64,000 nt of DNA from Microbacterium sp. zg-Y1090 (GCF_030246945.1 NZ_CP126742.1:434001-498000), one strand, 5' to 3'; counted from the stretch's first letter, positions 43,861-52,610 are shown. Numbers and translations: made by a program. Notes: generated by a model from the sequence alone, not told the origin.

Positions 43861-44178
43861 TCAGCCGAGCGCGTCGGCCGTCACCGTTCCTGGAGCAGGC
43901 TCGGGAAGCATCCGCAGCCCGTTGGCGCTGCTGGCCTCCTGCATGAGCACCTCGATCCACTCGCGGTTCATCGACGGCGGACGGCTGCCGTGGAACTGGA
44001 AGACGATCGGCACGGCGGGATGGATCCAGATGCTGCAGCTGACGTGGGGCTCGGCATGGTGGAACATGAACGGCTCGCCTCGGCGAAGCTTGTTCATGAA
44101 CACGACGCGCAGGTGCGCAAGAGGGCGGTCTTCGATGTCGAAGGACCTGTTGCCGCTGCCGTAAACCAGTTTTCCCAC
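43861..44178 (-). CDS. Small KLRRGE-motif protein (DUF7882-like), copy 4
   Basis: The product is 105 residues from GTG 44178, chosen because it aligns with the MGK/MGL start of the other copies (here MGKLVYGSGNRSFDIEDRPL). It continues AHLRVVFMNKLRRGEPFMFH, CSIWIHPAVPIVFQFHGSRP and MNREWIEVLMQEASSANGLR, ending MLPEPAPG. The motif has Pro in place of Ser after KLRRGE. Closest to the copy at 16917. The stop directly abuts the stop of the MarR gene. Function unknown. Confidence 0.86.
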   Translation of the reverse strand: MGKLVYGSGNRSFDIEDRPLAHLRVVFMNKLRRGEPFMFHHAEPHVSCSIWIHPAVPIVFQFHGSRPPSMNREWIEVLMQEASSANGLRMLPEPAPGTVTADALG

Positions 44179-44231
44179 GATTCGACCGTATCGGCTGTGG
44201 CGCACGCAGCCAATCCGGCGAGGCTGCCTAA

Positions 44232-44534
44232 TCAGTTGACGGACTGTTGCGACGGACTCAGCGGGGGATGGTGCGCGATGGGGATGGGCTTGGTGCGCCG
44301 CGACACCGCAGGCGGGGAGAACAGGTCGTGCGCCACGCGGACGACTTCCTCCAGCGTCTCATGACGGCTGGTGCCGGTGCGGGCCGCGACCCACACCGCC
44401 TCGTACGGCCCTTCGACGGTGAGCTCCACGTACGCGAGGAGAGCCTGCGCCGCGTTGTCGGCCGCCTTGTCCAGCAGCCGCCATGCGTTGTGGCCCATCG
44501 GCTCCACCCGGACGCGTCTGGTCGAGTGGTCCAT
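44232..44534 (-). CDS. Hypothetical protein of about 100 residues
   Basis: The frame from ATG 44534 encodes MDHSTRRVRVEPMGHNAWRL, LDKAADNAAQALLAYVELTV, EGPYEAVWVAARTGTSRHET and LEEVVRVAHDLFSPPAV, a compact alpha/beta pattern with a Pro-rich tail. It is protein-like and not Arg-rich, so probably real. I do not recognise it. It precedes the DUF7882-like copy 4 on the same strand, 53 bases away, and may be cotranscribed with it. Confidence 0.65.
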   Translation of the reverse strand: MDHSTRRVRVEPMGHNAWRLLDKAADNAAQALLAYVELTVEGPYEAVWVAARTGTSRHETLEEVVRVAHDLFSPPAVSRRTKPIPIAHHPPLSPSQQSVN

Positions 44535-44538
44535 CGCG

Positions 44539-44706
44539 TTACTCGAATCGTGCGGCGGGGCGCACACGGTCCCGCGTGAGGCGGTGGCCGGGGCGGGCGC
44601 GCCGGGGGTCCGTGCCCGGCGGTGCCTCGGCTGCGCGAGAGGAGAGGATGCCGTCCCGTCCTCGAATCTGCTGGCGGGGACTGTGGGGTCGTGCGGCGGA
44701 ATCCAT
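44539..44706 (-). CDS. Possible 55-residue protein with strong ribosome site
   Basis: GGAGG sits 7 bases before ATG 44706 and the frame runs to TAA 44539-44541, four bases ahead of the next gene. The peptide (MDSAARPHSPRQQIRGRDGI and onward) is Arg/Pro-rich and may be disordered or a leader peptide. The ribosome site and tight spacing are the main support. Confidence 0.35.
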   Translation of the reverse strand: MDSAARPHSPRQQIRGRDGILSSRAAEAPPGTDPRRARPGHRLTRDRVRPAARFE

Positions 44707-45020
44707 GGTCGAACCTCCACCCTCGAGGGTGCCCACGGCTCCTGTCGGTGGGGAGGGGATTGACAGTGCCGCCGGCCTCGGTTAGCCGGGTGCAGACCAC
44801 CCGGGCGCCCGCGTCGGGCGCGTCGTGAGACACGTCACATTTCGCCATACGGCGGCCAGGTCGCCACCCCCTCCGCGCCGCGGTAGCGCAGCCGGCGACA
44901 CAGGCCGACACATTCGGCATCCCGCCGCGACGGCCGGTGCTCGAGCCTGCCTACGCTGACCCCACCCGCCGGGCCGGCTCCCGGTCAGGGCTGCACAGCA
45001 CTGAGAGAAAGCGGCACACC
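44707..45020. promoter_or_regulatory. 314-bp intergenic region before the transporter/monooxygenase operon
   Basis: No gene is seen. A TTGACA hexamer is at 44760-44765, reading toward the operon, but no good -10 follows. The region presumably holds the operon promoter and the promoter of the leftward small genes. Confidence 0.4.
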
Positions 45021-46676
45021 ATGTCCTCGTATCTTCCGCTCCGTCCGGCCGCGGCCACCCTCGCGGCCCTGGCGCTGATCACCCTCACCGCCTGCGCCGC
45101 CCCCGCTGCCGGGCCCGGCGGCTCCTCCTCCGGTGAGCCGGTCGAGGGCGGCACGCTGGTGTACCTCGAGCACCAGGCGCACACGACGCTCTACCCGCCG
45201 TCGGCCGGGTTCTACCCGAACGGGGGCATCGTCAACAACGTGCTGGACCGCCTGGTCTGGCAGGACCCCGAGACGCGCGAGCTGAAGCCGTGGATCGCCA
45301 CCGACTGGGAGGTGAACGCCGACGCCACCCAATACACCTTCAACCTGCGCGACGACGTCACCTTCTCCGACGGCACAGCGCTGGACGCGGCGGTCGTGGC
45401 GAAGAACTTCGACCTGTATGGACTGGGCGATCCCGACCGCGGGCTGACCGTCTCGGAGGCCATCAACAACTACGAGCGCAGCGAGGTCATCGACGACGAC
45501 ACCGTCGTGTTCCACTTCTCCGCCCCGTCGCCGGGGTTCCTGCAGGCGACGTCGACCAACAACTCCGGGCTGCTGTCTGCGGAGACCCTCGACTTCACCC
45601 TCGAGCAGTTCGCCCCGGGCAACTCGGCCGAGGTGATCGGCTCCGGCCCCTTCACCATCACCGAGGAGACCATCGGCTCGACCCTGACGCTCACCGCGCG
45701 CGACGACTACGACTGGGCGCCGCCGGACCGCGCGCACCAGGGCCGGGCCCACCTGGAGGCCGTGAAGATCACGGTGACGCCAGAGGACAGCGTGCGCGTG
45801 GGCGCCCTGCTCTCGGGCCAGGCCGACTACGTGCGCTACGTCGAGGCGCAGGACGAGGCGCAGGTCGAGGCGGCGGGCTTCACCGTGTACGCACCGCAGA
45901 CCGGCGGCGTCACCAACCACCTGAGCCTGCGCCCGCGCGGCGAGATCCTCTCCGACATCCGCGTGCGCCAGGCGATCATCGCGGGGGTGGACCGCGCCGA
46001 GGTCGTGGACACGATCTACACCGAGAAGTACCCGCTGGCCACCTCCATCCTCGCCCGCACCGCGCCGGGCTACGTCGATACCGACGAGGCGTTCGGCTAC
46101 GACCCGCAGCGCGCCGCCACGCTGCTCGACGAGGCGGGCTGGGCGGAGGGCTCCGACGGCATCCGCCAGAAGAACGGACGGCCGCTGACCCTCGTCGTGA
46201 ACGAAGCCGCCCCGCAGCCGCGCTCGTTCGAGGCGCTGACGCTCATCAGTCAGCAGCTGAAGAAGATCGGCGTGGACCTGAAGATCCTGAAGGCGGACGC
46301 CGGTTCGGCCGCCGAGGCCGTGCGCGACGTGGACCAGGTGCAGATCTACCACTCGATGGTGGCCCGCGCCGACCTCGACGTCATCAAGAGCCAGTTCCAC
46401 TCGCAGAACCGCAACGCCCTGCTCAACCTCGACTACGGCGACGGCTCGATCGGCGACCCGCAGCTGGAGGACCTGCTGCAGGCGGTGGCCTCCGAGGCGG
46501 ACCCGCAGGCGCGTCTGGCGGACAGTGCCGAGGCGCAGCGCTACCTCGCCGACGAGGCCTACGTGCTGCCGCTGTTCGAGGAGCCGCAGGTCTACGGAGC
46601 CTCCGACCGCGTGCACGGCGTCACGTTCGAGTCCGTCGCCCGCCCGAGCTTCTACGAGATCTGGCTGGACGACTGA
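45021..46676 (+). CDS. Peptide-type ABC transporter substrate-binding lipoprotein (SBP_bac_5; KPN_01854-like)
   Basis: The product is 551 residues from ATG 45021. A lipoprotein signal ends LTLTAC (Cys25). The mature part has YLEHQAHTTLYPPSAGFYPN, LDRLVWQDPETRELKPWIAT, YTFNLRDDVTFSDGTALDAA and RVRQAIIAGVDRAEVVDTIY, typical of family-5 peptide/opine binders. From its operon partners I place it with the binding proteins of the KPN_01854-type cluster as I recall it. The ligand is unknown. It overlaps the first permease by one base (TGATG). Confidence 0.9.
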   Translation: MSSYLPLRPAAATLAALALITLTACAAPAAGPGGSSSGEPVEGGTLVYLEHQAHTTLYPPSAGFYPNGGIVNNVLDRLVWQDPETRELKPWIATDWEVNADATQYTFNLRDDVTFSDGTALDAAVVAKNFDLYGLGDPDRGLTVSEAINNYERSEVIDDDTVVFHFSAPSPGFLQATSTNNSGLLSAETLDFTLEQFAPGNSAEVIGSGPFTITEETIGSTLTLTARDDYDWAPPDRAHQGRAHLEAVKITVTPEDSVRVGALLSGQADYVRYVEAQDEAQVEAAGFTVYAPQTGGVTNHLSLRPRGEILSDIRVRQAIIAGVDRAEVVDTIYTEKYPLATSILARTAPGYVDTDEAFGYDPQRAATLLDEAGWAEGSDGIRQKNGRPLTLVVNEAAPQPRSFEALTLISQQLKKIGVDLKILKADAGSAAEAVRDVDQVQIYHSMVARADLDVIKSQFHSQNRNALLNLDYGDGSIGDPQLEDLLQAVASEADPQARLADSAEAQRYLADEAYVLPLFEEPQVYGASDRVHGVTFESVARPSFYEIWLDD

Positions 46677-47623
46677 TGCGCTATCTCGCCCGGCGCACCG
46701 GCCAGGCGGTCATCGTTCTGCTGGCCGCGTTCACGGGGGCGTTCCTGCTGCTGCAGGCCCTCCCCGGCGACGCGATCATGATCAGATACGAGAACCCGGA
46801 ACTGGGACTGTCGCCCCAGCAGATCGCCGAGGTGCGCGAGAGATTCGGCGTGGACACCCCGCTGCCGGTGCAGTACGTGCACACCCTGCTCGGGTTCTTC
46901 GCCGGCGACTTCGGCTACTCGCTGCAGACCGGCACCCCGGTGCGGCAGCTGCTGGGCGAGGCGCTGCCGCACACCCTCACCCTGGGTGGCATCGCCCTGG
47001 TCGTGGCGGTGCTGCTCGCCGGACTGATCGCGTTCGGATCGAGCCTGCCGCGCCTGCGGTGGCTGCGCGATGTGCTGCGCTCGCTGCCGCCGCTGGTCGT
47101 CTCGATTCCCACCTTCTGGCTCGGCATCATGCTCGTGCAGGTGGTGAGCTTCCAGCTCGGGTGGGTCTCGGTGATCGCCCCCGGTCCGGTCGAAGGGCTC
47201 ATCCTCCCCGTGATCACGCTCGCGGTGCCGCTGTCGGCGCCGCTCGCGCAGATCCTGGTGCGCAGCATCGACGATGTGTCGGCGCAGCCGTTCGTCGCCG
47301 TCGTGCGCGCTCGGGGCGCATCGCCGGCCTGGATCCTCGGCCGCAACGTCGCCAAGAACGCGATCCTGCCGACCCTCACCATGGCCGGGCTGCTGCTGGG
47401 CGACCTCATCGGCGGCGCGGTGCTGACCGAGACCGTCTTCGGCCGCCCCGGCATCGGGCGCATCACCGAGCAGGCGGTGGGGCTGCAGGACATCCCGGTG
47501 CTGCTGGCGGTCGTCGTGCTGGCGGCGGCGTCCTTCGTCGTGGTGAACCTCATCGTCGACCTGCTGTACCCGGTGCTCGACCCGCGATTGGCCGCGCGCA
47601 CCCGAGAAGGAGTCCCCGCATGA
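46676..47623 (+). CDS. ABC transporter permease (DppB-type)
   Basis: The product is 315 residues with six hydrophobic segments. It begins MRYLARRTGQAVIVLLAAFT and has LPGDAIMIRYENPELGLSPQ, FFAGDFGYSLQTGTPVRQLL and the inner loop FVAVVRARGASPAWILGRNV, all DppB-like. It forms one half of the importer channel and contacts the fused ATPase encoded two genes later. Confidence 0.93.
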   Translation: MRYLARRTGQAVIVLLAAFTGAFLLLQALPGDAIMIRYENPELGLSPQQIAEVRERFGVDTPLPVQYVHTLLGFFAGDFGYSLQTGTPVRQLLGEALPHTLTLGGIALVVAVLLAGLIAFGSSLPRLRWLRDVLRSLPPLVVSIPTFWLGIMLVQVVSFQLGWVSVIAPGPVEGLILPVITLAVPLSAPLAQILVRSIDDVSAQPFVAVVRARGASPAWILGRNVAKNAILPTLTMAGLLLGDLIGGAVLTETVFGRPGIGRITEQAVGLQDIPVLLAVVVLAAASFVVVNLIVDLLYPVLDPRLAARTREGVPA

Positions 47624-48534
47624 GCACGCAGACCCTCGCCGCGCTCGGTGATCTCGTCGACGACGCGGCGTCCACCCACGCCCGCCCCGCCACCTCGGCC
47701 CCGCCCTCGCGCCGCGCCCGCGGTCGCGCCCGGCTGCGGCGACTCCGCCCCGGCGTCATCCTGGCGTGGGGCGTGCTGGCGGTCGTGGTGGCGTGGGCGG
47801 TCGCCCCCGGGCTCTTCACCCCGCTCGATCCGATCGCGGGCGACGCCGCCGCGGCGCTGCAGGCGCCCAGCGCGCTGCATCCCTTCGGGACGGATGCCAC
47901 CGGGCGCGACATGTTCGCCCGGGTCGTGCACGGCGCCGTGCAGACGCTCTCCGGAGCGCTGGTGGCCGTCGCCGTCGGGCTGGTCGGCGGCACCCTGCTC
48001 GGAGTGGTGGCCGGTTCCGTGGGCGGGTTCGTCGACGACGTGCTCATGCGGGTCGTCGACGTGCTGCTGGCCATTCCGGGACTGCTGCTGGCCCTGAGCT
48101 TCATCATCATCCTGGGCTTCGGCACGGTGCAGGCCGCGATCGCGGTGGGCATCGGCTCGATCGCCAGCTTCGCCCGACTCAGCCGATCGGAGGTGCTGCG
48201 GGTGCGCGGCACCGACTACGTCGAGGCCGCGTTCGCCAGCGGCGGCGGATTCTGGACCGTGCTGCGCCGCCACATCCTCCCGAACTCACTCACCCCTGTG
48301 CTGGCGCTCGCCGCCCTGAACTTCGGCGCGGCGATCCTGGCGATCTCGGCGCTGGGCTTCCTCGGGTACGGCGCGCCGCCGCCCACGCCGGAATGGGGGC
48401 TGATGATCGCGGAAGGACGCAACTACATCGCCACCGCGTGGTGGTTGACGACCCTCCCCGGCCTCGTCGTGGTGATCGTCGTGCTCAGCGCCAACCGGCT
48501 CAGCGCCGCGGCGGCCGAACGGGGGAGGCGCTGA
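47620..48534 (+). CDS. ABC transporter permease (DppC-type)
   Basis: The product is 304 residues from ATG 47620, overlapping the previous stop. A 45-residue Arg/Ala-rich N-terminal tail precedes the first membrane segment. HPFGTDATGRDMFARVVHGA, IASFARLSRSEVLRVRGTDY and YGAPPPTPEWGLMIAEGRNY are standard DppC motifs. Partner of the DppB-type permease. Confidence 0.93.
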   Translation: MSTQTLAALGDLVDDAASTHARPATSAPPSRRARGRARLRRLRPGVILAWGVLAVVVAWAVAPGLFTPLDPIAGDAAAALQAPSALHPFGTDATGRDMFARVVHGAVQTLSGALVAVAVGLVGGTLLGVVAGSVGGFVDDVLMRVVDVLLAIPGLLLALSFIIILGFGTVQAAIAVGIGSIASFARLSRSEVLRVRGTDYVEAAFASGGGFWTVLRRHILPNSLTPVLALAALNFGAAILAISALGFLGYGAPPPTPEWGLMIAEGRNYIATAWWLTTLPGLVVVIVVLSANRLSAAAAERGRR

Positions 48535-50225
48535 TGGCCCGCGAGGTGCTGCAGGTGTCGGGGCTCGACGTCTCCTACGACGTGGCCGGTGACGCGGTCA
48601 CCGTGCTGCGGGGCGTCGACGTCGCACTCGGCCCCGGCGAGGTGCTGGCCGTGGTCGGCGAATCCGGCTCGGGCAAGACGACGCTGGCGCAGGCGGCGAC
48701 CGGCCTCCTCGCCGCCAACGGGCGCGTCACCGCGGGACGGGTCACCCTCGGCGACCTCGACGTCACGGGATGGACCGACCGGCAGTTCCGCAGCGTGCGC
48801 GGCACCCGCATCGGCTGGATCCCGCAGGACCCGCACAGTTCACTCAACCCGGTCGCACGCATCGGCGACAGTGTCGCGGAGGTGCTGCGCGTGCACCGCT
48901 GGAAGGACGAAGCGGCCCGCCGCCGTCGTGTCGTGGAGCTGCTCGACCGCGTCGGCATCCCCGAGCCCGACCTGCGGGCGCGGCAGTACCCGCATGAGCT
49001 GTCGGGAGGGATGAAGCAGCGCGCCCTCATCGCCGCAGCCATCGCGCTGCAGCCGGCGCTGCTCATCGCCGACGAAGCCACCAGCGCGCTCGACGTGACG
49101 GTGCAGAAGACGATCCTCGACCTCATCGACGACCTGCGGCGCGAGCACGGCACCGCGGTGCTCATGGTGACGCATGATCTCGCCGTCGCCGCCGACCGCT
49201 CGCACCGCATCGCGGTGCTGCAGGGCGGGCGGCTGCAGGAGGCCGGGGACACCGCCCGGGTGCTGCAGGATCCGCAGAGCGCGTACACCCGGCGTCTGCT
49301 CGCCGACGCGCCGTCGTTCGACACCGCGGTGCGACCGGCGCGCGAGCGGGTGGACGGCGCGGTCGGCGCGGTGGGCGCAGCGGAGGCCCGGATGGAGACC
49401 GAAGCGCCGGCGATCACCGTCACCGGGCTCTCGCAGCACTTCCCCCGCGGGCGGCGGCGCGAGCCGCTGCGGGCGGTGGACGACGTGTCGTTCACGGTGG
49501 CGCGGGGCACCACCCACGCGATCGTGGGGGAATCCGGCTCGGGCAAGACCACCCTGGCGCGCATCGTGATGGGCTTCCAGCGGCCGACCGCCGGCAGCGC
49601 CGTCGTCGCCGGGCACGAGGTGGCGCGGCTGCGCCGGGCGGATGCCGCAGCGTTCCGCCGCGACGTGCAGATGGTGTACCAGAACCCCTTCGCCTCGCTC
49701 GACCCACGCCAGAGCGTCGGTGCGATCGTCGCCGAACCGCTGCGGAACTACGGCGTCGGCGACCGCGCCGAGCGCGCGCGTCGCGTCGCCGACATGCTCG
49801 AGCGCGTGGCGCTCCCGCCCGACCTGGCCGCCCGCCGCCCGCGGGAGCTCTCCGGCGGCCAGCGGCAGCGCGTGGCGATCGCCCGCGCCCTGGTGCTCGA
49901 GCCCCGGGTGGTCGTGCTCGACGAAGCCGTGTCGGCGCTGGACGTGACGGTGCAGGCGCAGATCCTGCGGCTGCTCGACGAACTGCAGCAGGACCTGGGC
50001 GTCACCTACCTGTTCATCTCGCACGACCTGGCCGTCGTCCGCCGCATCAGCGACACCGTCTCGGTGCTGCGCGCCGGCCGGATCGTGGAGAGCGGCACCA
50101 CCGAGCGGATCTTCACCGATCCGCAGACCGAAGACACCGCACGGCTGCTGGCCGCCATCCCCGGCGGCATCCGGCAGCCCGCGCCGCCACCGGCGGCCGT
50201 GCCCAGAGAAGGAGTACCGGCATGA
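48534..50225 (+). CDS. Fused double ABC transporter ATPase (DppD-DppF type)
   Basis: The product is 563 residues with two complete ABC domains. Domain 1: Walker A GESGSGKT at 42-49, signature LSGGMKQR and Walker B LLIADEATSALD. Domain 2: Walker A at 332-339, signature LSGGQRQR and Walker B VVVLDEAVSALD. Each has the switch His (THDLA, SHDLA). The joined DppD/DppF arrangement gives a complete importer energising unit. One-base-shifted overlap TGATG with the permease and ATGA overlap with the next gene. Confidence 0.95.
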   Translation: MAREVLQVSGLDVSYDVAGDAVTVLRGVDVALGPGEVLAVVGESGSGKTTLAQAATGLLAANGRVTAGRVTLGDLDVTGWTDRQFRSVRGTRIGWIPQDPHSSLNPVARIGDSVAEVLRVHRWKDEAARRRRVVELLDRVGIPEPDLRARQYPHELSGGMKQRALIAAAIALQPALLIADEATSALDVTVQKTILDLIDDLRREHGTAVLMVTHDLAVAADRSHRIAVLQGGRLQEAGDTARVLQDPQSAYTRRLLADAPSFDTAVRPARERVDGAVGAVGAAEARMETEAPAITVTGLSQHFPRGRRREPLRAVDDVSFTVARGTTHAIVGESGSGKTTLARIVMGFQRPTAGSAVVAGHEVARLRRADAAAFRRDVQMVYQNPFASLDPRQSVGAIVAEPLRNYGVGDRAERARRVADMLERVALPPDLAARRPRELSGGQRQRVAIARALVLEPRVVVLDEAVSALDVTVQAQILRLLDELQQDLGVTYLFISHDLAVVRRISDTVSVLRAGRIVESGTTERIFTDPQTEDTARLLAAIPGGIRQPAPPPAAVPREGVPA

Positions 50226-51253
50226 CCCTGCGTCTGGCCCTGTTCACCCGTCTGCTCGACGACGCCGGCCCCGGCGAACGATTCCGTCTCGCTCTGGAGC
50301 AGATCCAGCAGGCGGAGCGGTTCGGCATCGGCCGCGCCTGGGTGGCGCAGCACCACTTCCGCGGCGCGGAAGGCGGCCTGCCGTCACCCTTCGTCTTCCT
50401 CTCCCACGTCGCCGCGCGCACCGAGGCGATCCGCCTCGCCACCGGTGTGGTGACGCTGCCGCTGGAAGACCCGGTGCGCGTCGCCGAGGATGCCGTGGTC
50501 GCCGACCTGCTCTCGCAGGGCCGCATCGACATCGGACTCGGCAGCGGCGGCACCCCGTCGTCGTTCACGCCGTTCGGCCTCGATGCGAAGGACAAGGCCG
50601 CGCTGTTCGATGACAAGCTGGCGACGCTCCAGACGGCCCTCGACGGCGGCGACCTCGCCGGTGGCGCGCGGCTGTACCCGCCGGCGGGCACGCTCGCCCG
50701 CCGCATCTGGCAGGCCACCTTCTCCGCTGCCGGCGGCACGCGCGCCGGCGTCAGCGGGCACGGATTGATGCTCTCGCGCACCCAGCCGCGTCCGGCCGAT
50801 CGGCTGGATGCCGCGCTCGCCGAGGTGCAGCTGCCGATCATCGACGCCTACCTCGCGGCGCTGCCCGCCGGTCACCCTCCCCGCATCACCGCGTCGCGCA
50901 CCGTGTTCGTCGCCGACGACCGTGACGAGGCCCGTCGCCACGCCGAGGTGGGGCTGCGCCGCGGCGCCGAGGGACTGCGCCGCAGCGGGCAGGTGATCCC
51001 CGACGGCGACCTCGATGAGCTCATCCGGGCGACCGACACCCACATCGGGACGCCCGACGAGGTCGCGGCGTCGCTGGCAGCCGACCCGGTGCTCGGCCAG
51101 GTCGACGAGGTCGCGTTCCAGGTGCACTCCGTCGACGCGCCGCACGAGCTGGTGCTGCGCTCGATCGAACTGTTCGCCACCGAGGTCGCGCCCGCCCTGG
51201 GCTGGACGGCCCCGGCATCCGCCCCCGCCCGTCACGAATGGAGCACCGTATGA
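50222..51253 (+). CDS. Luciferase-like FMN-dependent monooxygenase (KPN_01858-type)
   Basis: The product is 343 residues. The luciferase-like barrel is seen in GIGRAWVAQHHFRGAEGGLP, IRLATGVVTLPLEDPVRVAE, DAVVADLLSQGRIDIGLGSG and HIGTPDEVAASLAAD. From memory it fits the family described as putative FMN-dependent luciferase-like monooxygenase, KPN_01858 family. It likely oxidises the imported compound using reduced FMN and oxygen, but no flavin reductase is in the operon. Coupled to both neighbours by 4-base overlaps. Confidence 0.88.
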   Translation: MTLRLALFTRLLDDAGPGERFRLALEQIQQAERFGIGRAWVAQHHFRGAEGGLPSPFVFLSHVAARTEAIRLATGVVTLPLEDPVRVAEDAVVADLLSQGRIDIGLGSGGTPSSFTPFGLDAKDKAALFDDKLATLQTALDGGDLAGGARLYPPAGTLARRIWQATFSAAGGTRAGVSGHGLMLSRTQPRPADRLDAALAEVQLPIIDAYLAALPAGHPPRITASRTVFVADDRDEARRHAEVGLRRGAEGLRRSGQVIPDGDLDELIRATDTHIGTPDEVAASLAADPVLGQVDEVAFQVHSVDAPHELVLRSIELFATEVAPALGWTAPASAPARHEWSTV

Positions 51254-51852
51254 CCGCCTTCCCGATCGACGTGATCGACGAACTCGCCGGCGTCGCGCCC
51301 GGCTCCGCGCTCGACACACTGCGCCGGCGGCGCCCCGTCACCCGGGACCAGGCGCAGGAGAGCTTCGCCGCGCTGTTCGTCCCGCGCGATGACAGCGAGC
51401 TGCCGCTGGCCGACCGCCTGCTGATCGCCGCGTTCGCCACGCGCCTCACCGGCGACGACGCCACCGCCGCGTTCTACGCCGCGCACGCCGCGCAGGCCGA
51501 CCCCGAACGTGCGGAGGTCGTGGCGGACGCCGCCGCGCAGGCGATCGCCCCCGGCCCGTTCGGCCGGTACCGCGAGCCGGGGCTGCAGGCCGAGAGCACC
51601 GAGGGGCTGCGGTGGCGGGCATCCGCGGAGCAGCGCGCGGCCGTCGGAGACAGGCTGACCGCCGCCCTCGAGCACGCGCACCTTCTGGTGCTGCGCCCGC
51701 GCGAAGCGGATGCCGCGGCGCTGGCCGCGCTGACGGATGCCGACTGGTCGGTCGACGCCGTCGTCACCCTGTCGCAGCTGGTGGCGTTCCTCGCCTTCCA
51801 GCAGCGGGTCGTCACCGGCCTGCAGACCATCGCCGAGGAGGCCGCAGCATGA
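51250..51852 (+). CDS. CMD-domain protein (Avi_7170-like)
   Basis: The product is 200 residues from ATG 51250, inside the previous stop; an ATG 12 bases earlier is possible. All-helical, with FPIDVIDELAGVAPGSALDT, LADRLLIAAFATRLTGDDAT and VTLSQLVAFLAFQQRVVTGL. It resembles carboxymuconolactone-decarboxylase-like domains but I see no CxxC pair, so it may be structural or a partner of the next protein. I recall this pair of genes accompanying KPN_01858-type monooxygenases. Confidence 0.78.
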   Translation: MTAFPIDVIDELAGVAPGSALDTLRRRRPVTRDQAQESFAALFVPRDDSELPLADRLLIAAFATRLTGDDATAAFYAAHAAQADPERAEVVADAAAQAIAPGPFGRYREPGLQAESTEGLRWRASAEQRAAVGDRLTAALEHAHLLVLRPREADAAALAALTDADWSVDAVVTLSQLVAFLAFQQRVVTGLQTIAEEAAA

Positions 51853-52493
51853 GCATCGACACCCCCATCGACACGGCCGACGAGGCCGTCGACACCGCCG
51901 TGCCCGCCGTGACCGCCGTGCCCGCCGTGCCGGATCGCTTCACGCGTGACCAGGTCGGCTGGACCCCGCACCTCGAGCCGAAGCCCCTCGCCGACCTCGA
52001 CGAGCGCGATCACGCGGGTCTGGTCGATCGCGGCCGGGCGTCGAGCGACTACTTCCGGCTGCTGGTGCGCGATCCGGAGATCCTCGGCGCCCGCACCCGC
52101 GTCGACAAGGACATCTTCTACAACACCGCCGGCGGCCTGCCGCGTGCCGAGCGGGAACTCGCCGCCACGGCGGCATCCCGCCTCAACGGCTGCGTCTTCT
52201 GCGCGTCGGTGCACTCCCGCTTCGCCGCGCACCACTCCGGTCGCCCCGACGACGTCGACCGCCTGCTCCGCGAGGGCGTCGACGCCGACCTCGGCGAGCG
52301 GTGGAACGCGATCGCCGCCGCCGCCGTCGCCCTGACCCGCACGCCGTCGGCGCTGACCGTCGACCACGTGCGCCGGCTGCGGGACGCCGGCCTCGACGAC
52401 CTCGCGATCGCCGACGTCGTCCACGGTGCCGCCTTCTTCAACTGGGCGAACCGGCTGATGCTGTCGCTCGGCGACCCCGTCGCCCCCGCCTGA
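51849..52493 (+). CDS. AhpD-like alkylhydroperoxidase-domain protein (Avi_7169-like)
   Basis: The product is 214 residues. The AhpD catalytic motif is present as RLNGCVFCASVHSRF (Cys115 and Cys118, His122). The flanking GLPRAERELAATAA and VVHGAAFFNWANRLMLSLG are typical of this domain. It probably removes peroxide or reduces an oxidised intermediate formed by the monooxygenase. An N-terminal Val/Pro/Ala-rich stretch of 28 residues is likely disordered. Last gene of the seven-gene operon; a hairpin follows. Confidence 0.87.
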   Translation: MSIDTPIDTADEAVDTAVPAVTAVPAVPDRFTRDQVGWTPHLEPKPLADLDERDHAGLVDRGRASSDYFRLLVRDPEILGARTRVDKDIFYNTAGGLPRAERELAATAASRLNGCVFCASVHSRFAAHHSGRPDDVDRLLREGVDADLGERWNAIAAAAVALTRTPSALTVDHVRRLRDAGLDDLAIADVVHGAAFFNWANRLMLSLGDPVAPA

Positions 52494-52521
52494 CCCCCGC
52501 CCGCCTCGCCCCGCCGCCCCG

Positions 52522-52542
52522 CCGCCCCGCTGGGCGGGGCGG
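52522..52542 (+). terminator. GC hairpin after the monooxygenase operon
   Basis: CCGCCCCGC-TGG-GCGGGGCGG, a perfect 9-bp stem with a 3-base loop, lies 28 bases after the last stop. No T-run. Confidence 0.65.
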
Positions 52543-52551
52543 GCCGAGCAG

Positions 52552-52610
52552 CTCGAGTGTCGCTTCCGCACGGTGGCGCGGGGCGGCATCCGCCATTCGT
52601 GACACTCGAG
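52552..52610 (+). repeat. 59-bp palindromic repeat, copy 1
   Basis: Ends are CTCGAGTGTC and GACACTCGAG, a perfect 10-bp inverted repeat. The interior holds CGGTGGCG and CGCCATTCG as a second, imperfect inverted pair. Same orientation as copies 2-4. Confidence 0.9.
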
